NCBI RefSeq assembly: GCF_024679095.1
Contig: NW_026110850.1
Span: 371,001 to 435,000, forward strand
Source: Eriocheir sinensis
Lineage: Eukaryota > Arthropoda > Malacostraca > Decapoda > Varunidae
Length of the DNA stretch: 64,000 bases
Direction of reading: 5' to 3'
This document shows, piece by piece, positions 10,424 to 21,097 of this stretch (position 1 is its first letter; each line of letters begins with the position of its first letter). The position numbers and the translations under genes are program-made. The notes under the pieces are model-generated. The model was given only the letters and a program-made list of their open reading frames with translations, was not told where the DNA came from and searched no databases.

Positions 10424-11008
10424 GTGTCGGAAAAATGTGCCCCCAACGAGGGACCACCACTCGGGAAACTAAGAAGGACTGGTTCACGGGGGCAACGACC
10501 AGTCTGTCCTGTACATGCCCCGAAGATATCAATGTGCAGGAGAACCACCATGACGAGCTGCCAAGTGGAGGGCAAGGTTGACGGAGTGTTGTGGCCTGTG
10601 GTCGTCGACGCAGGCTCGGAACGCACATTTGTGCGGCCTGACGTGGTGAGTCATCGTCGGCTTCCTAAGACGTCGCATCGACTGTGCGGAGTCACTGGAC
10701 ACTATGCAGAGTTCAGAGGCCCAGTGGACGTGAAGTTTGAGCTCGGAGGAAAGGAAGAGTCCCTCTCTGTGTACGTTGCTGACATGGACGACCCCTGCAT
10801 CCTAGGTATGGATTATCTTGTCTCCCACAGGTGCGAGCTTGACCTCCGCGCTAAGCAACTGACTGTAGGCGGAAGGAGGGTGCCACTGACGACTGTGCAC
10901 AAGGAGGGCCTGCCAGTGACAGTCAAGCGCACCACCATTATTCCTCCGAGGTCAGAGATGCTGTTACCCTGTCAAATTATGGGTGCCCCCCCGGCTAGTG
11001 TGTGGTAG
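10424..11008 (+). pseudogene. pol: Gypsy protease region of pol
   Basis: The frame is -1 relative to gag, as in elements using -1 frameshifting. It contains the aspartic protease signature VVDAGSERTFVRPDV and the flap/C-terminal motif ILGMDYL. The active-site triplet reads Asp-Ala-Gly (10607-10615) where DTG or DSG is usual. A frame change at the C-run near 10985-10992 separates it from the RT frame. Confidence 0.8.
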
Positions 11009-12120
11009 AGAGTGGAAGTCGATGTCCGGTAGAAAACGGGGTGATTGTAGGCAGTACTTTGGCAGACCTTACTGCAGCGGAAGTGCCTGTCGTCGTGGCC
11101 AATGTCTCCTTCAGCCCAAAGAAAAGAAAACAAGGGACCATGGTGGGGTTGTGCCAAGAGATCGACCAGAAACCAAGAACCTGTGTCTGCAGGAGAACCC
11201 TGACGAAGCCCCAGGAGGAGCTGCCCGACTACCTCCGCGACTTGTTTGACAGGAGCTCCAAGTGTCTAGAGGAACCCCAAGTGGAACAGCTCATGGAGCT
11301 TCTCGTGAGGAATGCAGATGTGTTTTCCACAGGAGACCTGGACTTGGGGTGTACGGACCTGGTAGAGCACCACATCGACACAGGTAGCCACCGCCCAGTG
11401 AAGCAAGCTCCTCGAAGGATGGCACCAGCCCGTCGCAAGGAGATGGATGAGGTAATGGATGATCTCCGGCAACAGGGGTTAATCGAGCGGTCCAGCAGCC
11501 CGTGGGCGTCTGTTGTAGTGCTCGTCAGGAAAAAGGACGGTTCCCTCAGGTGCTGCGTGGACTACCGAGCCCTCAACGATCTCACCATCAAGGATTCATA
11601 CCCACTCCCACGGATCGACGACACGCTCGACGCCTTGGTGGGCTCCAAGTGGTTTTCAACACTGGATATGAGGTCTGGGTATCACCAAGTCAAAATGGCG
11701 GAGCAGGACAAAGAGAAAACAGCCTTCTCCTACGGTCAAGGCCTGTAGCAGTTTTAGGTCATGCCCTTTGGCCTGTGCAACGCGCCGGCCACGTTCGAGC
11801 AGCTGATGGAGAGGGTGCTGGAGGGGCTTCACTGGAAGACGGCACTCATCTACCTCGACGACGTGATTGTCTTTGGCCAGACCTTCGAGCAGGAGATGGA
11901 AAGGCTATCAGAGGTTTTCGCCCGGTTTAGAGCTGCACGCCTTAAGCTCAGCCCGAAGAAATGCTATCTGTTCCACAAGGAGGTCCAATACTTGGGACAC
12001 ATCGTGAGCGAGGCTGGAGTACGCACTGATCCTGAGAAGGTGGCTGCGGTAAGGGACTGGCCGACACCCACCAACGTGAAGGAGCTGCGGAGCTTCCTCG
12101 GGTTGTGTTCATACTACCGC
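11002..12120 (+). pseudogene. pol: Gypsy reverse transcriptase domain
   Basis: All RT motifs are visible: HHIDTGSHRPVKQAPRR, LVRKKDGSLRCCVDYRALN, PLPRIDDTLD, FSTLDMRSGYHQV with the first catalytic Asp, MPFGLCNAPATFEQLME, and YLDD at 11851-11862 with the paired catalytic Asps. Two TAG stops at 11747-11758 fall in the conserved GLxQFxVMPFG segment. The frame is lost at 12120 at a perfect inverted repeat. Confidence 0.9.
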
Positions 12121-12121
12121 A

Positions 12122-12650
12122 GGTAGTATGAACACAACTACGATTGCTGCACCACTGCACCTCCTGACGATGAAGGGGCGCAAGTTTGAGTGGACAGCGG
12201 AAACTCAGGTTGCCTTTGAGAAGCTCAAGGAGGCCTTCATCAGCTCGCCCGTACTCACCTACCCAGACCCCTCTAAGCCTTTTATACTGGATTGTGATGC
12301 CAGTGATGAGGGGATTGGTGGAGTGCTGTCCCAGGCATGTGCCGACATGGAACGGGCTGTGGCCTACTTCAGCAAGAAGCTCACCCCAGCCGAGAAAAAC
12401 TATTGCGTGACCCGGAAAGAACTCCTGGCAGTAGTCAAGAGCTTTGACTTTTACCATGCTTACCTGTACGGTGCAACTTTCACCATCCGCACGGATCACG
12501 CTGCATTGCGGTAGCTGAAGTCACTGAAAAACCCTGAGGGCCAGCTTGCTCGCTGGATAGGTAAACTAGAGCAGCATCACTACACTATTGTGCACCGATC
12601 TGGACTAACACACGGTAACGCGGACAGCTTGAGCCGGCGCCCCTGCCTAC
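12122..12650 (+). pseudogene. pol: Gypsy RNase H domain and connection
   Basis: It contains FILDCDASDEGIGGVLSQ with the catalytic Asp, FSKKLTPAEKNY, TRKELLAVV with the catalytic Glu, and RTDHAALR. The last of these is followed by a TAG at 12512 in a place usually held by Trp, then LKSLKNPEGQLARW and NADSLSRRPC. This is the usual RNase H of Ty3/Gypsy, which removes the RNA strand during replication. Confidence 0.88.
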
Positions 12651-14302
12651 CTGAGTGTCAACATTGCTTACAGAGGGAAAGCGTCCAGAATATGTGCCGC
12701 CGCACTACAGTGGAACAGACAGCGGAGGTGCCATGGGAAGACTTGGGAAAACTGCAACGGGAGGACCGAGATCTGAGACCAATTATGGAGTGGCTGAGTC
12801 AGTCGTCAACGCGACCTGGGTGGGAAGTAATCTCGAGAGAAAGCCCTACCACCAAGAATTACTGGACTCAGTGGGACACTCTTCGGATGGACGACGGGGT
12901 GTTGCAGCGACGCTGGGTCTCTCATGATGGTCTTGACCACTACTGGTCCACGGTGCTACCTGTGAAGTCCCGGGAAGGCGTCTTGAAAGAAATGCACGAC
13001 AGCATCACCAGCGGACACCTTGGGGTAAAGAAGACACTGAGTCGCCTACGCCAAAGGTTCTATTGGGTTGGCATGAGGAAGGACGTCGAAGAATGGTGTC
13101 ACGCGTGTGAGGTATGCTGTGCAAAGAAGGGCCCCAAGAAGCGTCACCGTGCCCCATTGCAACTATACCAGGTTGGAGCCCCCATGGAACGGGTGGCAGT
13201 GGATATAGCAGGACCCTTGCCTCTGACGACGAACGGAAATAGGTACATCTGCGTCACAATGGATTACTTCACCAAGTGGCCGGAAGCCTACGCCATCCCT
13301 GACCAGGAAGCCACTACCATCGCCAAGGTTTTGGTGGAGGAGTTCTTCTGTCGCTTCGGTGTGCCTAACGAGCTCCATTCCGACCAGGGAAGGAATTTTG
13401 AGTCAACAGTCCTTGCTGAGTGCTGCAAGCTTCTGGGTATCAAGAAGACCCGACCCACCCCTCTGCACCCACAGTCAGATGGAATGGTGGAGAGATTTAA
13501 TTGAACGTTGGGCCAGGAGTTGGCCAAGCAGTGCAACAATGATCAGTCTTCATGGGATCAGAAGCTGCCTGCGCTTCTCATGGCCTACAGGTCTGCCGCC
13601 CACGAGACTACGGGGTATTCACCGGCAAAGCTGATGTTTGGACGTGAGCTGCGATTGCCGGTGGACCTACTGACAGGAAAGCCTCCTGGGGAAGGCCTTC
13701 CAAGGGACGCCTCCAGTTTTGCCCGTGGGCTAGAGGAACGGCTGGAAGAGGTGCACCATCAAGTCCGTGGTGCCTTAAAGTTCTCCGGGGAGGCCATGAA
13801 GCGCGGTTACAATATGAGGGCAAGCCACGTTGACTTCAAGGAAGGAGACCAAGTCTGGCTTTACAACCCGCAGAGGAAGAAAGGACAGTCTCCGAAGTTA
13901 CAGAGCCCCTGGGAAGGCCCTTATACTGTGCTAGAACGCCTCTCCGACGCGACTTACCGAATCCGGAGAACGGAAAGGACCAAGCCGAAAGTTGTCCACG
14001 TCAACCGCCTATGGAGGTACCACGGTCCGGGAAACTACACCTGGAACAACTACAGACACCCATCAGCCGACGAAAACGCAAGGGACGTCCAGGACCGAGA
14101 GGAGGTCGACGACGACATAGGCCTTCTGGACCTTTCAGCCGAGGGAGATAACCTCCCGGATTCGGCAGATGTTCCAGGGACACCCCAAGAAGCGGACGAC
14201 GACGAGGCGCACCAGGAGATAGACACGCAGGAGGCACCGAGCAGAAGACAGAGACAACGCAGGCGTCCACAGCGATACGACGATTATTATGTTTTTGATT
14301 AA
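12651..14302 (+). pseudogene. pol: Gypsy integrase
   Basis: The zinc-binding HHCC region (SGHLGVKKTLSR, then CHACEVCCAKK), the core Asp in VAVDIAGPLP, the second Asp in LHSDQGRNFES and the catalytic Glu in SDGMVERFN are all present. A TGA at 13502 follows ERFN directly. The C-terminal GPY/F module (SPWEGPYTVLERLSDATYRI) and an acidic tail run in one open frame to a stop at 14302. A polypurine tract (ttaagaggggggga, 14351-14364) lies just before the 3' LTR. Confidence 0.88.
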
Positions 14303-14367
14303 TTCTCTTACGTTTGTATATAGTTAAGTGTGTGATCGGGACGATCACAATTAAGAGGGGGGGATAG

Positions 14368-14923
14368 TGTTGTGCTGGAAGCTTCCCCCGGCGACCATAG
14401 GCCTCTAGAAGGCTCCCGGAGAAACGAGCATGGGGGCGGGGAGCAAGGCGAGCCATCCGCGCCCCGCGGGGCGCGGTCAGGCGCCAGGCGGGAAGTGTTG
14501 CCAACTTGCATATATTTTTGCTACATGTTCTTGTATGATCTAAAATATACTGTAACATTCTAGACTGCACTGTTCTGGATATATATAGGAGAAGAGGGCG
14601 AGAGGAGGGCAGTCCCAGTCATAGTAAGCTAGTGGTAAGTGAAGAGTCAGAGTGAAGTGTACAACTAAGGAAGAACATTAAACTACAGAAACTGTGCAAA
14701 GTGTTTACATATCTCCCTCCCACGGAGTCTCCTGACCGCGACACGGAACCCAAGTAACACGTCCGGCATAACAGTAAGCTAGTGGTAAGTGAAGAGTCAA
14801 AGTGAAGTGTACTACTAAGGAAGAATATTAAACTACAGAAGCTGTGCAGAGAGTTTACATATCTCCCTCCCACGGAGTCTCCTGAGGGCAACACGGAACC
14901 CAAGTAACACGTTCGGCATAACA
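14368..14923 (+). repeat. 3' LTR of the Gypsy element
   Basis: It matches the 5' LTR, including the duplicated 150-bp terminal segment (starts at 14624 and 14774). It has an extra GC-rich stretch of about 9 bp near 14462 and lacks a 4-bp insertion present in the 5' LTR. Confidence 0.9.
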
Positions 14924-15250
14924 ATATGTTACCAGGTTACCAGTGAAGGGATATCCAGAACACCAATACCACATGGTAAACACTCCACTATCCACCACGG
15001 AGCCAGAGAAAGACCTGGGAGTATATGTTACCAGGCTACCAGTGAAGGGATATCCAGCACACCAATACCACATGGGAAACACTCCACTATCCACCACAGA
15101 GCCAGAGAAAGACCTGGGAGTATATGTTACCAGGCTACCAGTGAAGGGATAACCAGCACACCAATACCACATGGGAAACACTCCACTATCCACCACAGAG
15201 CCAGAGAAAGACCTGGGAGTATATGTTACCAGGCTACCAGAGAAGGACGA
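14924..15250 (+). repeat. Right half of the 99-bp RT-derived tandem repeat
   Basis: Three further 99-bp units follow the LTR, then a single-copy continuation (aatcccggtcaatcgcagcg) of the LINE fragment. Together with 6400-6789 they formed one array before the Gypsy insertion. Confidence 0.85.
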
Positions 15251-15362
15251 ATCCCGGTCAATCGCAGCGGACAGGTTAACCATCAACAGCCCACTACAGT
15301 ATTATGGCCTTTCCTAGGATGCTCTAACTCTCCTGTAATGTTAGTATACTCCTCCCTATTCA

Positions 15363-16066
15363 GGTTAATGCTCTAATTCCACCTCTCCACCTGGTTCTCT
15401 GTCTGGTGTTAGTGTCCATGTGCTCCAGCAAAGGCAATAACTCCTCTCCACCTGGTTCTCTGTCTGGTGTTAGTGTGCTCCATCCTGCCCTAGCAAAGGT
15501 TATAATTAAACCTCTCCACCTGGTTCTCTGTTTGGTGTTAGTGTGCTCCATTCTGCCCCAGCATAGGTTCTAATTCCACCTCTCCGCCTGGTTCTCTGTT
15601 TGGTGTTAGTGTGCTCCATTCTGCCCCAGCAAAGGTTCTAATTCCACCTTTCCACCTGGTTCTCTTTCTGGTGTTAGTGTGCTCCATCCTGCCCTAGCAA
15701 AAGCTATAATTCCACTTGTCCACTTGGTTCTCTGTCTGGTGTGTACTCCATACTCCCCAGCAAAGGTTCAAATTCCACCTCTCCACCTGGTTCTCTGTCT
15801 GGTGTTAGTGTGCTCCATCCTGCCCCAACAAAGGTTATAATTCCACCTCTCCACCTGCTTCCCTGTCTGGTGTTAAGTGTGTTCCATCCTGCCCCAACAA
15901 AGGTTATAATTCAACCTCTCCACCTGGTTCTCTGTCAGGAGGTTAGTGTGCTCCATCCTGCCCAAGCAAAAGTTATAATTCCACTTCTCCACCTGGTTTT
16001 CTGTCAGGTGTTAGTGTGCTCCATCCTGCCCCAGCAAAGGCTCTAATTCCACCTCTCCACCTGCTG
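15363..16066 (-). repeat. 68-bp minisatellite, inverted arm
   Basis: About ten monomers in the opposite orientation to the main array (reading ctctccacctggttctctgt on the plus strand). The arm meets the main array head to head at about 16060-16075. Confidence 0.93.
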
Positions 16067-17592
16067 GTGAAGAGGTGGATTAGATCTTTTGACGGGGCAG
16101 GATGGAGCACACTAACACCAGACAGAGAACCAGGTGGAGAAGTGGAATTAGAACCTTTGTTGGGGCAGAATGGAGCACACTAACACCAAACAGAGAACCA
16201 GGCAGAGAGGTGGAATTAGAACCTTTGCAGGGGCAGAATGGAGCACACTAACACTAGACAGAGAACCAGGTGGAGAGGTGGAATTATAACCTTTGCTAGG
16301 GCAGGATGGAGCACACGAACACCAGACAGAGAACCAGGTGGAGAAGTGGAATTAGAACCTTTGTTAGGGCAGGATGGAGCACACTAACACCAGACAGAGA
16401 ACCAGGTGGAGAAGTGGAATTAGAACCTTTGTTGGGGCAGGATGGAGCACACTAACACCAGACAGAGAACCAGGTGGAGAGGTGGAATTATAACCTATGT
16501 TGGCCCAGGATGGAGCACACTAGCACCAGGCAGAGAACCAGGTGGAGAGGTGGAATTACAACCTTTGCTGGGGCAGGATGGAGCACACTAACGCCAGACA
16601 GTGAACCAGGTGGAGAGGTGGAATTAGAACCTTTCTTGGGGCAGGATGGAGCACACTAACACCAGACAGTGAACCAGGTGGAGAGGTGGAATTATAACCT
16701 TTGTTGGGGCAGGATGGACCACACTAACACCAGACAGTGAACCTGGTGGAGAGGTAGAATTAGATCCTTTGCTGGGGCAGGATGGAGCACACTAACACCA
16801 GAGAGAGAACCAAGTGGAGATGTGGAATTCGAACCTTTGCTGCAGCAGAATGGAGTCCACTAACACCAGACGGAGGAGGAGGAGGAGAGGTGGAATTATA
16901 ACCTTTGCGGGGGTAACACCTGACAGAGAACCAGGTGGAGAGGTTGAATTAGAAGCTTTGCTGGGGCAGGATGGAGCACACTAACACCAGAAAGAGAACC
17001 AAGTGGAGAGGTTGAATTAGAACCTTTGTTGGGGCAGGATGGAGATCACCAACACCAGACAGAGAACCAGGTGGAGAGGCGAAATTATAACCTTTGTTAG
17101 GTCAGGATGGAGCACATAAACACCAGACAGAGAACCAGGTGGAGAGGTGGAATTAAAACCTTTGCTGGGGCGGGATGGAGCACATTGACACCTGACAGAG
17201 AACCAGAAGGTGAGGTGGAATCATAACCTTTGCTGGGGCAGAATGGAGCACACTAACACCAGACAGTGAACCAGGTGGAGAGGTGGAATTAGATCCTTTG
17301 CCGGGGCAGGATGGAGCACACTAACACCAGACAGAGAACCAAGTGGAGATGTGTAATTCGAACCTTTGCTGGGGCGGGATGGAGCACACTAACACCAGAC
17401 AGAACCAGGTGGAGAGGTGGAATTAGAACCTTTGCTGTGGCAGGATGGAGCACACTAACACCAGACAGAACCAGGTGGAGAGGTGGAATTAGAACCTTTG
17501 CTGGGGCGGGATGGAGCACACTAACACTAGATAGAGAACCAGGTGGAAAGGTGGATTTATAACTATTGCTGGGGCAGGATGGAGCACACTAA

Positions 17593-17818
17593 TGTAGTGA
17601 CACGACTTGCCTGATGGGCGAGCTTCCCATAACCCACTTAGACAGGGGGGTACCTCTTTGGCCGACTGGTAAAGGAGTTGCTCTCCCGTTACGCTGGTCG
17701 CGGGTTCGATCCCCGGCGCCGGCAGGACCTTTCCTTGTCTGGATTAATTTCTTGTGTGTTTCGTTACACGCAGAGGCCGTGTGTGTGAGTGTAGTAAAGA
17801 GTAAAAATTCTGGCATTT
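17593..17818 (+). mobile_element. tRNA-derived SINE, family 1, copy b
   Basis: The A box TGGCCGACTGG (17659-17669) and B box GGTTCGATCCC (17703-17713) show tRNA ancestry. It is 226 bp long and sits inside a minisatellite monomer between cactaa duplications (17587-17592 and 17819-17824). The 3' end is ctggcattt. Confidence 0.9.
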
Positions 17819-20800
17819 CACTAACACCAGACAAAACTAGGTGGAGAGGTGGAACTATAACCTTTGCCGGGGCAGGATGAAACACATTATCACCAGACAG
17901 AGAACCAGGTGGAGAGATGGAATTATAACCTTTGTAGGGGCAGGATGGAGCACACTAACACCAGACAGAGAACCAGGTGGAGAGGTGGAATTATAACCTT
18001 TGCCGGGGCAGGATGGAAGACACTAACACCTGACAGAGAACCAGGTTGAGAGGTGGAATTATAACCTTGCTGGGGCAGGATGGAGCACACTAACACCAGA
18101 CAGAGAACCAGGTTGAGAGGTGGAATTATAACCTTTGTTGGGGCACGATGGAGCACACTAACACCAGACAGAGAACCAGGTGGAGAGGTGGAATTAGAGC
18201 CTTTGTTGAGGCAGGATGGAGCACACTAACACGAGACAGTGAACCAGGTGGAGATGTGGAATTAGAGCCTTTGTTGTGGCAGGATGGAGCACACTAACAC
18301 CAGACATGGAACCAGGTGGAGAGGTGGAATTATAACCTTTGCCGGGGCAGGATGGAGCACACTAACACCAGACAGAGAACCAGGTTGAGAGGTGGAATTA
18401 TAACCTTTGTTGGGGCACGATGGAGCACACTAACACCAGACAGAGAACCAGGTGGAGAGGTGGAATTAGAGCCTTTGTTGGGGCAGGATGGAGCACACTA
18501 ACACCAGACAGTGAACCAGGTGGAGATGTGGAATTAGAGCCTTTGTTGTGGCAGGATGGAGCACACTAACACCAGACATGGAACTAGGTGGAGAGGTGGA
18601 ATTAGGTCCTTTGCTAGGGCAGGATGGAGCACACTAACACCAGACAGGGAACCAGGTGGAGAGGTGGAAATAGATCTTTGCTAGGGCAGGATGGAGCACA
18701 CTAACACCAGACAGGGAACCAGGTGGAGATGTGTAACTCGAACCTTTGCTGCGGCAGAATGGAGTCGACTAACACCAGACGGAGAAGGAGGGCAAGTGGA
18801 ATTATAACCTTTGCTGGGGCAGGATGGAGCACACTAACACCAGAGAGAGAACCAAGTGGAGAGGTTGAATTAGAACCTTTGTTGGGGCAGGATGGAGCAT
18901 ACTAACACCAGAGAGAGAACCTAGTGGAGAGGTTGAATTAGAACCTTTGTTGGGGCAGGATGGAGCACACTAACACCAGAGAGAGAACCAAGTGGAGAGG
19001 TGGAATTATAATCTTTGTTGGTGCAGGATAGAGCACACCAACACCAGACAGAGAACCAGGTGGAGAGGTGGAATTAGAACCTTTGCTGGGGCGGGATGGA
19101 GCACATTGACACCTGACAGAGAACCAGGTGGAGAGGTGGAATTAGAACCTTTGCTGGGGCAGGATGGAGCACATTAACACCAGACAGAGAACCAGGTGGA
19201 GAGGTGGAATTAGAATCTTTGCTGGGGCGGGATGAAGCATATTGACTCCTGACAGAACCAGGTGGACAGGTGGAATTAGAACCTTTGCTGGGGCAGGATG
19301 GAGCACATTAACACTAGATAGAGAACCAGGTGGAAAGGTGGAATTATAACCATTGCTGGGGCAGGATGGAGCACACTAACACCAGACAGAGAACCAAGTG
19401 GAGAGATGGAATTATAACATATGTTGGGGCAGGATGGAGCATACTAACACCAGACAGAGAACCAGGTGGAGAGATGGAATTATAACCTTTGCTGGGGCAG
19501 AATGGAGCACACTAACACCAGACAGAGAACCAGGTGGAGAGGTGGAATTATAACCTTTGCTAGGGCAGGATGGAGCACACGAACACCAGACAGAGAACCA
19601 GGTGGAGAAGTGGAATTAGAACCTTTGTTAGGGCAGGATGGAGCACACTAACACCAGACAGAGAACCAGGTGGAGAAGTGGAATTAGAACCTTTGTTGGG
19701 GCAGGATGGAGCACACTAACACCAGACAGAGAACCAGGTGGAGAGGTGGAATTATAACCTATGTTGGCCCAGGATGGAGCACACTAGCACCAGACAGAGA
19801 ACCAGGTGGAGAGGTGGAATTACAACCTTTGCTGGGGCAGGATGGAGCACACTAACGCCAGACAGTGAACCAGGTGGAGAGGTGGAATTAGAACCTTTCT
19901 TGGGGCAGGATGGAGCACACTAACACCAGACAGTGAACCAGGTGGAGAGGTGGAATTACAACCTTTGTTGGGGTAGGATGGAGCACTCTAACACCAGACA
20001 GTGAACCAGGTGGAGTGGTAGAATTAGATCCTTTGCTAGGGCAGGATGGAGCACACTAACACCAGACAGAGAACCAAGTGTAGATGTTGAATTCGAACCT
20101 TTGCTGCAGCAGAATGGAGTCCACTAATACCAGACGGAGGAGGAGGAGGAGAGGTGGAATTACAACCTTTGCTGGGGCAGGATGGAGCACACTAACACCA
20201 GACAGAGAACCAGGTAGAGAGGTGGAATTATAACATTTGCTGGGACAGGATGGAGCACACTAACACCAGACAGAGTACCAAGTGGAGAGGTTGAATTAGA
20301 ACCTTTGTTGGGGCAGGATGGAGGACACCAACATCAGACAGAGAGCCAGGTGGAGAGTTGGAATTATAACTTTTGTTAGGTCAGGATGGAGCATATTAAC
20401 ACCAGACAGAGAACCAGGTGGAGAGGTGGAATTATAACCTTTGCTGGGGCGGGATGGAGCACATTGACACCTGACAGAGAACCAGGTGGTGAGGTGGAAT
20501 TATAACCTTTGCTGGGGCAGGATGGAGCACACTAACACCAGACAGTGAACCAGGTGGAGAGGTGGAATTATAACCATTGCTGGGGCAGGATGGAGCACAC
20601 TAACACCAGACAGAGAACCAAGTGGAGATGTGTAATTCGAACCTTTGCTGGGGCGGGATGGAGCACACTAACACCAGACAGAACCAGGTGGAGAGGTGGA
20701 ATTAGAACCTTTGCTGGGGCAGGCTGGAGCACACTAACACCAGACAGAACCAGGTGGAGAGATGGAATTAGAACCTTTGCTGGGGCGGGATGGAGCACAC

Positions 20801-20871
20801 TAACACTAGATAGAGAACCAGGTGGAAAGGTGGATTTATAACTATTGCTGGGGCAGGATGGAGCACACTAA

Positions 20872-21097
20872 TGTAGTGACACGACTTGCCTGATGGGCGA
20901 GCTTCCCATAACCCACTTAGACAGGGGGGTACCTCTTTGGCCGACTGGTAAAGGAGTTGCTCTCCCGTTACGCTGGTCGCGGGTTCGATCTCCGGCGCCG
21001 GCAGAACCTTTCCTTGTCTGGATTAATTTCTCGTGTGTTTCGTTACACGCAGAGGCCGTGTGTGTGAGTGTAGTAAAGAGTAAAAATTCTGGCATTT
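20872..21097 (+). mobile_element. tRNA-derived SINE, family 1, copy c
   Basis: Almost identical to copy b and in the same monomer context 3279 bases further on. It arose by block duplication rather than by a second transposition. Confidence 0.9.

Larger units (their letters stand above)
6790..14923 (+). mobile_element. Ty3/Gypsy LTR retrotransposon, complete but defective
   Basis: The element is 8.13 kb and bounded by two LTRs of 551 and 556 bp that start TGTTGTGCTGG and end in ATAACA. Flanks atac and atat fit a 4-bp target duplication with one mutation. The order is LTR, leader, gag, protease, RT, RNase H, integrase, polypurine tract, LTR, as in Ty3/Gypsy (Metaviridae). The LTRs differ at roughly ten positions plus small indels (estimated by eye, about 2%), suggesting a fairly recent insertion. 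Several stops and frameshifts in gag and pol mean it could not encode its proteins. Confidence 0.93.

Noticed and set aside
17655..17720. tRNA gene
   Set aside because: A and B boxes are present, but no cloverleaf closes and the sequence continues as a repeated element with target duplications; it is a SINE. The same applies to 46650-46735.
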